Under the pieces are notes generated by a model. It did not search any database. It saw only the letters and a list, made by a program, of their open reading frames with translations, and was not told the origin of the DNA. The position numbers and the translations under genes were made by a program. This document shows positions 1-4,871 of a DNA stretch of 5,012 nt, piece by piece (the first letter of the stretch is position 1; each line of letters starts with the position of its first letter). The DNA is from Deltaproteobacteria bacterium (GTDB lineage Bacteria > Desulfobacterota > Binatia > UBA9968), in assembly GCA_023250495.1 (NCBI GenBank), contig JAHFAP010000232.1:1-5012 (forward strand). The letters are read 5' to 3'.

Positions 1-84
1 CGGCGCTCCACCTTGACGAGCCGAGGCACCCCGGTCGCTTTCCGCCGGAGCGCGGCGAGTCGCCCGAGCCCGAACGTCACACCT

Positions 85-111
85 TACAATTCAGGCTCAC
101 AAATTAATTGT
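85..111 (+). promoter_or_regulatory. AT-rich possible promoter/operator before the small ORF
   Basis: This short AT-rich stretch stands out from GC-rich surroundings and ends right at the ATG at 112. It holds a -10-like TACAAT at 85-90 and an inverted repeat, ACAATT (86-91) and AATTGT (106-111), separated by 14 bases. I see no convincing -35 box about 17 bases upstream and no Shine-Dalgarno sequence before the ATG. A promoter giving a very short leader is possible, but this is inferred from composition and weak motifs only. Confidence 0.3.
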
Positions 112-327
112 ATGTCCAACGTTCCCAAATACTACTTTCAGGACATCCCGGCCGAGGTCATGAAAGAGATCATCGACGAGATGCTCTCGCTCAAGCCCGA
201 GCCGGATCTTGCCGAGTTCGAGGAAGTGGACGACTGGCTCAACCGCCACAACGTCGCCCGGACGATTCCCGGGTGGTACGAGTCGATCGGAGAATTCCTC
301 TCCGACTTTCGCTACGAATACTGCTGA
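112..327 (+). CDS. Small acidic protein of unknown function (71 aa)
   Basis: I do not recognise this family. The frame from the ATG at 112 encodes 71 residues rich in Asp and Glu, with no signal peptide, membrane segment or cysteine pair. Residues 10-25 (around IPAEVMKEIIDEM) look like an amphipathic helix, followed by an acidic stretch at about 30-43 and an aromatic C-terminus (WYESIGEFLSDFRYEY). An upstream TTG in the same frame at 13 would add 33 low-complexity residues, so I prefer the ATG. No clear ribosome binding site precedes either start. Support for a real gene comes from the decayed partial copy just downstream, whose conceptual translation keeps the PAEVM-EI--EM and PEP pattern. 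The gene lies directly before the nadA promoter, but any functional link to NAD synthesis is speculation. Confidence 0.5.
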   Translation: MSNVPKYYFQDIPAEVMKEIIDEMLSLKPEPDLAEFEEVDDWLNRHNVARTIPGWYESIGEFLSDFRYEYC

Positions 328-363
328 GGCGCAACAAGAGAGCGCGGCACGTCCCACGCCCTT

Positions 364-496
364 TTTTTGTGCTCGGAGCCACCGGCCGAAGTCATGGAAG
401 AGATCGTACGAGAGATGCAGACGGCCCTCCCCGAGCCTCGAAGAAATCGGCAACTTTGTCCACACGGCCTTGACAAGCCCAAAAGAAGGCGTATGA
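364..496 (+). pseudogene. Decayed, internally deleted copy of the small ORF
   Basis: Bases 383-437 align without gaps to 149-203 of the small ORF, with 40 of 55 identical by my count. The translation PAEVMEEIVREMQTALPEP matches PAEVMKEIIDEMLSLKPEP at 12 of 19 residues. The frame then shifts. A downstream piece, EEIGNFV at about 440-460, resembles ESIGEFL near the C-terminus of the intact protein, so roughly 25 middle codons appear to be missing. The remnant has no good start (only a TTG at 367 within a T run) and no single frame spans it. Its tail runs into the nadA promoter. A counterpart of the tail recurs at about 4764-4796. The N-terminal match is firm and the C-terminal one is weaker. 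Confidence 0.5.
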
Positions 497-497
497 T
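470..497 (+). promoter_or_regulatory. nadA promoter (sigma-70 type)
   Basis: A perfect -35 TTGACA (470-475), a 16-base spacer and a near-consensus -10 TATGAT (492-497) predict transcription starting at about 504, some 40 bases before the nadA ATG. The same architecture is retained in the right-hand repeat (TTGACA at 4797, TATATT at 4819), which supports its being functional. The predicted start lies inside the palindrome at 500-522, a typical arrangement for repression. Confidence 0.8.
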
Positions 498-499
498 AA

Positions 500-522
500 G
501 TTTGTGTAGAAAATACACTAAC
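500..522 (+). promoter_or_regulatory. Palindromic operator, probable NrtR-type site
   Basis: The site reads GTTTGTGTA, five bases, TACACTAAC. The arms are inverted repeats matching at 8 of 9 positions. It begins two bases after the -10 box and covers the predicted transcription start, so a bound protein would block initiation. It is preserved in the second copy at 4826-4848 although the coding sequence behind that copy is broken. The nearest candidate binder is the Nudix-winged-helix regulator encoded just after nadA. Assigning it as that protein's site is inference from neighbourhood, because NrtR operator sequences differ between lineages. Confidence 0.7.
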
Positions 523-545
523 CGTCTTTGCTTAGTGGGGGAAGA

Positions 546-1610
546 ATGCAACGTTTCACTGGCGAGGCTCTCTACAAGCTCTTTCGAGCAAATGCGGCCG
601 ACATCTATGCGGGACGCTACCCGCTCGAGTACTGCGAAAGACTCGCCGATATGGCAAACGAGGCGTTAGAGCTGCTCTCGCAGAGACATGTGCTGCTTCT
701 AGTACATAACTACCAGTATCCTGAGCTGCAGGAGCTAGCCCGAGACGCCGGCGGCTACATTGGCGACTCGTACGGTTTGACGCTCAAAGCGAAAGAAACC
801 GACTACGAGACGATTGTCTTTTGCTCCGTGGCGTTCATGGCAGAGACCGCAGCCATTCTCCTGCCCGACCGAAGAGTCCTCATCCCGGCACGACCCGGCT
901 GTTCTCTTGCTGACCCGGTTGATGTGGAGGAAATCAGGAAATGGAAGACGAGAAATCCAGACGGGAAGGTGATGTCCTACATCAACACGAAGCCCGATGC
1001 GAAAGCCGAAAGCGACTACATCTGCACCTCCCGAAACGCTCCGGCCGTCGTCGCTCACGTGCGCAGTAGGTTCCCGAACGCTAGAATCTATTTTCTTCCC
1101 GATAAGTATCTTGCAGCCCACGTCATGAGGACGCTGCAGATAGGTCCGGGAGACATGGATGTATGGGAAGGTGCCTGTCACGTCCACAAGGACCTCAACG
1201 AGCACATGATAGAAAATGCTTCGGAGGAGCACTCCGAGGCCGAGCTCCTTATTCATCCCGAGTGCGGTTGTACATCGGCCTGCCTTGCCCGCATTGCTGC
1301 CGGAGCATCACCGGGAATCCAATTTCTCTCGACGGAAGGGATGCTGAAACGCGCGCGAGAATCCTCCGCAAAGGAGTTCATCGTGGCAACGGAGGCTGGG
1401 ATCGTCTACCGCCTCCGACGTGAAATACCGGAGAAAGTCTTCCACCCCGTTCTCTCAACCGCCCACTGCAAATTTATGAAGGAAATTACACTTGAGAACT
1501 TGCTCGCGTGCCTGAGAGATGACAAAAATGAGGCTTTCGAGGTTCGGGTGCCGCCAGAAATCGCCAACAAGGCTCGCCACGCCATTGAAGAGGGGATGAG
1601 AATTCAATAA
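546..1610 (+). CDS. nadA: Quinolinate synthase
   Basis: NadA is a cytoplasmic [4Fe-4S] enzyme that condenses iminoaspartate (from NadB) with dihydroxyacetone phosphate to give quinolinate in de novo NAD synthesis. The 354-residue product is a full-length single-domain NadA. Recognisable motifs are HNYQ (54-57), GDS (73-75), FCSVAFMAETA with probable cluster ligand C93, IPARPGCSLAD (113-123), SYIN (144-147), CTSRNA (160-165), WEGACHVH with probable ligand C211, and HPEC (237-240) with probable ligand C240. H237 and E239 match known substrate-binding positions. HPEC continues as GCTSAC, giving extra cysteines at 242 and 246. I chose the ATG at 546 because a purine-rich GGGGGA (537-542) precedes it, though closely, and the right-hand repeat has an ATG at the same aligned place. 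A TTG at 528 would add six residues. nadB and nadC are not in the window. Confidence 0.96.
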   Translation: MQRFTGEALYKLFRANAADIYAGRYPLEYCERLADMANEALELLSQRHVLLLVHNYQYPELQELARDAGGYIGDSYGLTLKAKETDYETIVFCSVAFMAETAAILLPDRRVLIPARPGCSLADPVDVEEIRKWKTRNPDGKVMSYINTKPDAKAESDYICTSRNAPAVVAHVRSRFPNARIYFLPDKYLAAHVMRTLQIGPGDMDVWEGACHVHKDLNEHMIENASEEHSEAELLIHPECGCTSACLARIAAGASPGIQFLSTEGMLKRARESSAKEFIVATEAGIVYRLRREIPEKVFHPVLSTAHCKFMKEITLENLLACLRDDKNEAFEVRVPPEIANKARHAIEEGMRIQ

Positions 1611-1628
1611 TTCCCCAAACAGACTCCC

Positions 1629-2312
1629 TTGACACGGACTGAGTTCGCAAACCTTGATCCACGCATACCTGTCGTAGCCGTTGACGTAGCTATCTTTACC
1701 GTCCGCGGCGGTGAGCTTAAGGTGCTCTTGGTGAAAGTTAAAAAGAGACCCTACGCGGGTCTGTGGGCATTTCCCGGGGGAATTATACGGTCGGACGAAT
1801 CTCTCGAACAGGCGGCGTATCGAGAGCTTGCGGAAAAGACGGGCTGGAGAAATGTGTACCTTGAGCAGCTCTATACGTTCGGAGATGTAGAGCGAGACAG
1901 AACCCGTCGCGCGATCTCCACAGTGTATTTCGCACTGGTCAATGCTGAGGGCCTTACACTCAAGACGACCGAAAAGTACGCCGGGATCGAGTGGTTCCCA
2001 GTGAAGAAATTGCCTCGCTTGGCCTATGACCATGCTGGCGTCATCCGATACGGCGTAAAGCGCCTCCGCTGGAAGCTGGAGTACTCCAATGTCGTCTGGA
2101 GCTTGCTTCCCAAAACGTTCACGCTTACCGAGCTCCAATCTGCTTATGAGGCAATCCTCAGTAAGAAACTGGACAAACGTAATTTCCGCAAAAAGATTCT
2201 CTCGCTCAAACTTTTGGCGCCAACCGGCAAGATGAAACGCTGGGGTGCTCACCGACCGGCGGAACTCTACCGATTCAAGACACGGAAACCGGTTATTGTG
2301 AAGGTGCTTTGA
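1629..2312 (+). CDS. nrtR: Nudix-related transcriptional regulator, NrtR type
   Basis: NrtR proteins combine an N-terminal Nudix fold that senses ADP-ribose or related NAD metabolites with a C-terminal winged helix, and repress NAD synthesis or salvage genes. In this 227-residue protein the Nudix domain covers about 14-130. Its Nudix box starts at G51, has E57, and continues RELAEKTGW (65-73). The consensus RE-x2-EE-x-G is altered: K70 replaces the second Glu, fitting a ligand sensor with weak or no hydrolase activity. The winged helix is at about 160-225, with the hallmark FTLTELQSAYEAIL (164-177) and LDKRNFRKKIL (181-191). The gene follows nadA by 18 bases and is probably cotranscribed, giving feedback through the 500-522 operator. 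The only available start is a TTG at 1629 without a visible ribosome binding site. A catalytic Nudix hydrolase is the alternative, made less likely by K70 and the C-terminal domain. Confidence 0.87.
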   Translation: MTRTEFANLDPRIPVVAVDVAIFTVRGGELKVLLVKVKKRPYAGLWAFPGGIIRSDESLEQAAYRELAEKTGWRNVYLEQLYTFGDVERDRTRRAISTVYFALVNAEGLTLKTTEKYAGIEWFPVKKLPRLAYDHAGVIRYGVKRLRWKLEYSNVVWSLLPKTFTLTELQSAYEAILSKKLDKRNFRKKILSLKLLAPTGKMKRWGAHRPAELYRFKTRKPVIVKVL

Positions 2313-2484
2313 AAACCTGAAGATCTCAGTGGCAAAAAATCCTCTGATTTCCGGGGACCTATCGCCTGTTCGATCCCCATTCCAACACCGGGATGAAGTC
2401 CTACAGCAGTATCGTGACCGCAGTCAAGTGCCGCACTATGGGTGCCCGCAAGCCACTTGCTCGTAATATAGTTGGGCCAGCCAG

Positions 2485-3168
2485 ATGTCCAACGCCCTCC
2501 AATTAGTGAGCCAGGTTCGCTCGGACTTAAAGCGTCTGAACGAAAGGATCTTGCACCACCCTTACCTCAATGCCCTCGAAGGGGGTCGGGTCTCACGCGA
2601 TGCGCTCAGAGTCTTCGCCGGGCAGCAATATCACATCATTACGAGCGACCTACGCAGCATCGCATTGCTCGTTTCGCGGCACGGGAACCTGCCAAGCCGC
2701 AAGTTCTTTTTGAACGTGCTGCAAGGTGAGGCGGCAGCGCTGGATGCGCTGCACTCATTCGCTCGTGCACTAGCCATGAGTGGAGACGACCTAGAGGCTT
2801 TTGAGCCGTTGCCGGCGGCGCATGCCTATTGTGCCTTCGTTGCCTGGCTCGCGCTCTACGGCTCGGCCGCGGAGCTTGCCGGCGCATTCCTGGTTAATTT
2901 TGCCGCCTGGGGTGCCAATTGCGGACGCATGAGCAAGGCACTCAAGGAGAGATGCAACTTTACTGAATCGGACTTGGCCTTCTTCAACCTGTTTGTCAAC
3001 ATGCTACCGTTTGAAGAAGAAGCTGTGGCTGTCATTCAAGGTGGGCTCGACAGAGGCATCCAGCCTCGGCTGATTCATCGTGCCGCTCGGCTGCTGCAAG
3101 GATATGAGTTGATGTACTGGGACGCGATGGCCGAAGCAGCGGGTCTTCAGGCGAGCTGGGGAGTTTGA
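2485..3168 (+). CDS. TenA/PqqC-family protein, divergent, probably not a thiaminase
   Basis: This all-helical protein of 227 residues belongs to the TENA/THI-4/PqqC superfamily. Evidence includes HHPYLNALEGG (24-34), FAGQQYH (44-50), AYCAFVAWLALYGS (114-127) and a C-terminal YELMYWDAMAE (207-217) that parallels the next gene's YEWLFWEMAW. Aligned by eye to that neighbour, the pyrimidine-binding Asp is replaced by Q48, the nucleophilic Cys by A140 and the C-terminal catalytic Glu by D213, while Y115 is kept. Canonical thiaminase II chemistry is therefore unlikely. I also see no late DxxxH motif of the heme-oxygenase-like diiron oxidases, although E82 and H90 are present. It could be a partner subunit of the following TenA or an enzyme with another substrate. 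The ATG at 2485 has a poor ribosome binding site. The gene ends four bases before the next start, so the two are almost certainly cotranscribed. Confidence 0.8.
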   Translation: MSNALQLVSQVRSDLKRLNERILHHPYLNALEGGRVSRDALRVFAGQQYHIITSDLRSIALLVSRHGNLPSRKFFLNVLQGEAAALDALHSFARALAMSGDDLEAFEPLPAAHAYCAFVAWLALYGSAAELAGAFLVNFAAWGANCGRMSKALKERCNFTESDLAFFNLFVNMLPFEEEAVAVIQGGLDRGIQPRLIHRAARLLQGYELMYWDAMAEAAGLQASWGV

Positions 3169-3172
3169 TGAA

Positions 3173-3844
3173 ATGACGGAGCGATTCACCGAGCGCCTGC
3201 GAAAAAAAGCGGACCGAATTTGGGAAGCGCAGTATCGGCACCCGTTCGTGCGCGGCATCGGAGACGGAACGCTTGGGCTCGAGCAGTTCAAGTTTTGGGT
3301 CCGTCAGGATTATGTGTTCCTCATCGGCTATGCGCGACTGCTGGCCCTAGCCGCGGCTCGCAGTCCTGACTTGAACACTATGACCAGGTTCGCGGAACTC
3401 CTGTCCGCTACTTTGCAGACTGAAATGAGTCTGCACCGTTCGTATGCCGCCGAGTTCGGCATCAGCCATGAGGAACTGGAACGAGAGCTCCCGGCGCCCA
3501 CGACGCGGGCCTACACTGACTTCTTACTGCAAGTTGCGGCGACGGGGGATTTCGCCGAACTGGTGGCTGCTTTGCTCCCCTGCATGTGGGGCTTTAGCCA
3601 AATCGGACAGCGGTTGGCCGAAAGGTCGCGCTCCGCGGACGAACGCTACGCCAAGTGGGTGGACATGTACGCCTCCCGTGAATTTGCGGAACTGGCCGAG
3701 TGGTGCCGCGACTTGCTCGACCGGCTCGCCGAGGGTTTGCCCGCACACTACTTACAGAAGCTCGAAAAAGCCTTCCTTACGAGCAGCCGGTACGAGTGGT
3801 TATTTTGGGAGATGGCCTGGAAAATGGAGCGGTGGCCGGTATGA
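3173..3844 (+). CDS. tenA: Aminopyrimidine aminohydrolase / thiaminase II (TenA)
   Basis: TenA hydrolyses the base-degraded thiamin product aminopyrimidine to hydroxymethylpyrimidine (HMP) and can cleave thiamin, working in the cytosol in thiamin pyrimidine salvage. The 223 residues are normal for the family. Visible motifs are HPFVRGIGDGTL (23-34), WVRQDY (42-47) with the pyrimidine-binding D46, E84 and H88, AYTDFLL (113-119) with Y114, LLPCMWGFSQIG (134-145) with the nucleophile C137, YASREF (166-171), and SSRYEWLFWEMAW (204-216) with candidate general acid E213. The Cys puts it in the TenA_C class. One deviation: F49 appears where Bacillus subtilis TenA has Tyr47, judged from memory of that sequence. 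The start at 3173 lies four bases after the upstream tenA-like stop, and thiD follows by 55 bases. ThiD uses the HMP that TenA makes, so the context fits salvage. Confidence 0.9.
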   Translation: MTERFTERLRKKADRIWEAQYRHPFVRGIGDGTLGLEQFKFWVRQDYVFLIGYARLLALAAARSPDLNTMTRFAELLSATLQTEMSLHRSYAAEFGISHEELERELPAPTTRAYTDFLLQVAATGDFAELVAALLPCMWGFSQIGQRLAERSRSADERYAKWVDMYASREFAELAEWCRDLLDRLAEGLPAHYLQKLEKAFLTSSRYEWLFWEMAWKMERWPV

Positions 3845-3899
3845 CTGATGCCCTCACACCAAGCAACCTATAAAAAGGTCAGAAAGGGGGATAGAAAGG

Positions 3900-4706
3900 A
3901 TGGCTATTCCTTGTGTGCTCATCATCGCCGGTTCCGATTCTGGCGGCGGAGCGGGGCTTCAGGCGGATCTGAAGACGGTGTCGGCGCTGGGGGCCTTTGG
4001 CATGACGGCGGTCACGGCACTTACGGCCCAGAATACGACAGGCGTGTACGGGGTCGTGGAGATGGAGCCGGAGTTTGTTGCCCGACAAATCGAGGTCTGC
4101 ATCACCGACATCGCCTGCGATGCGGTGAAGACGGGGATGCTCTCAAACGCCGCGATCATTGAGGCCGTTGCGGCGAAGATACGCGAGCATCGCTTGCGCT
4201 TATTGGTGGTTGACCCTGTGATGATTGCCAAAAGTGGTGCGCCACTGCTGCATTCCGACGCGGTTGAAGCTCTCAAGACGAGGCTTTTGCCACTTGCGAC
4301 CGTCGTCACGCCCAACCTGCACGAGGCAGGCGCGCTCGCCGGACGTGAAGTCAAAACGCTCGAGCAGATGAGAGAAGCGGCACGAGCAATTCGCGACCTC
4401 GGTCCCGAAACCGTGGTCGTTAAGGGCGGGCACCTGGAAGGCGTTGCTATTGACGTGCTGTTTGACGGCCGCGATTTCATCGAGTTCCATGCGGAACGCA
4501 TCGAGACGAAAAATACCCACGGAAGCGGTTGCATCTTCGCCTCAGCTATTGCCGCCAGTTTGGCGCAAGGAAACACGGCACGGAAAGGCGTGGCTGCTGC
4601 CAAAGAGTTCGTGACCGCAGCGATTCGCGGCGGGTTGGCCATTGGAAAGGGTTACGGCCCGGCCAATCCGATGGCCTTGCTACCTCCACGATACAAAGGA
4701 ACCTAG
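3900..4706 (+). CDS. thiD: Hydroxymethylpyrimidine / phosphomethylpyrimidine kinase
   Basis: ThiD is a ribokinase-fold enzyme that phosphorylates HMP to HMP-P and then HMP-PP, the pyrimidine half joined to the thiazole by ThiE. The 268 residues match a stand-alone ThiD with no fused ThiE domain. Motifs in order are AGSDSGGGAGLQADLKT (10-26), LTAQNTTGV (41-49) with Q44 at the pyrimidine-binding position, VKTGML (76-81), VVDPVM (103-108), VVTPNLHEA (135-143), VVKGGH (173-178) and NTHGSGC (205-211), the anion hole with C211. All expected elements are present, so it should be active. The ATG at 3900 is preceded by a purine-rich stretch with GGGGG at 3886-3890, nine bases upstream. A -10-like TATAAA at 3869-3874 lies in the gap after tenA, but without a good -35, so I favour readthrough from the tenA genes. 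The TAG stop is at 4704-4706. Confidence 0.95.
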   Translation: MAIPCVLIIAGSDSGGGAGLQADLKTVSALGAFGMTAVTALTAQNTTGVYGVVEMEPEFVARQIEVCITDIACDAVKTGMLSNAAIIEAVAAKIREHRLRLLVVDPVMIAKSGAPLLHSDAVEALKTRLLPLATVVTPNLHEAGALAGREVKTLEQMREAARAIRDLGPETVVVKGGHLEGVAIDVLFDGRDFIEFHAERIETKNTHGSGCIFASAIAASLAQGNTARKGVAAAKEFVTAAIRGGLAIGKGYGPANPMALLPPRYKGT

Positions 4707-4796
4707 CAAAACGCGCGTCTTCTAGGGCCTTCGTTTGACCCGCACATCACTTCGACTGTCCCGATCGAAGAGAGCGACAACTTTTCTTACACCAGC

Positions 4797-4824
4797 TTGA
4801 CAAGCCGGGAGGAAGCTATATATT
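4797..4824 (+). promoter_or_regulatory. Second, duplicated nadA-type promoter
   Basis: It has a perfect -35 TTGACA (4797-4802), a 16-base spacer and -10 TATATT (4819-4824). The boxes remain good although the gene they originally served is broken. The promoter points rightward towards the ORF at 4872 and whatever lies beyond the window. Confidence 0.7.
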
Positions 4825-4825
4825 A

Positions 4826-4848
4826 GTTTGTGTAAGAAACACACTAAC
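4826..4848 (+). promoter_or_regulatory. Second copy of the palindromic operator
   Basis: The site reads GTTTGTGTA, five bases, CACACTAAC. The left arm is identical to the site at 500-522 and the right arm differs by one base. It sits one base after the -10 box and overlaps the predicted transcription start, as at nadA. If the regulator encoded at 1629-2312 binds the first site, it probably binds this one too; that is inference. Confidence 0.65.
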
Positions 4849-4871
4849 CGCTGCTTTTTGAAAGACGAAGA

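Larger units (their letters stand above)
435..701 (+). repeat. Left copy of a long direct repeat (nadA promoter and 5' end)
   Basis: This segment is homologous to 4762-4950. It includes the sequence upstream of the -35 box, the promoter, the operator and the first codons of nadA. Bases 438-475 match 4765-4802 in register, and there is a one-base indel between the -35 and the operator. Bases 546-596 match 4872-4922 with 9 differences in 51. Bases 671-701 match 4920-4950 with one difference in 31. The 77 bases from 594 to 670 have no counterpart in the right copy. Repeat and deletion boundaries are approximate. Confidence 0.8.

Noticed and set aside
13..18. TTGACG near the left edge as a -35 box
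   Set aside because: The sequence at the proper distance is GC-rich with no -10-like element.
328..368. Possible terminator after the small ORF: weak GC-rich pairing before a run of seven T (362-368)
   Set aside because: The best stems I find are only three to four base pairs (GGCG with CGCC) around a long loop, and the T run lies next to the decayed copy's aligned sequence.
735..1256. Long open frame on the minus strand opposite nadA (and similar minus-strand frames opposite the regulator and thiD)
   Set aside because: These lie wholly or largely within strongly supported + strand genes and their translations show no recognisable domains; they are antisense shadows.
1629..1634. TTGACA at the start of the regulator gene as an internal -35 box
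   Set aside because: No -10-like hexamer lies 15 to 19 bases downstream, and the match is accounted for by the TTG start and Thr codon.
2353..2378. GGGGA/TCCCC hairpin and a GTTCGATCC stretch resembling a tRNA T-loop
   Set aside because: The T-stem flanks do not pair, there is no anticodon or acceptor arm nearby, and a five-pair stem with a 16-base loop and no T tract is not a terminator.
2393..2469. Short open frames in the gap between the regulator and the first tenA gene
   Set aside because: The translations resemble no family I know, have no ribosome binding site and run into or out of phase with the tenA start.
3869..3874. TATAAA as a dedicated thiD promoter -10
   Set aside because: No -35-like hexamer sits at the right distance, and the gap to tenA is short, so an own promoter cannot be supported.
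4702..4726. CCTAG (4702-4706) and CTAGG (4722-4726) as a thiD terminator
   Set aside because: The stem is only five pairs with a 15-base loop and no T tract follows; the palindrome ACGCGCGT inside has no loop of its own.
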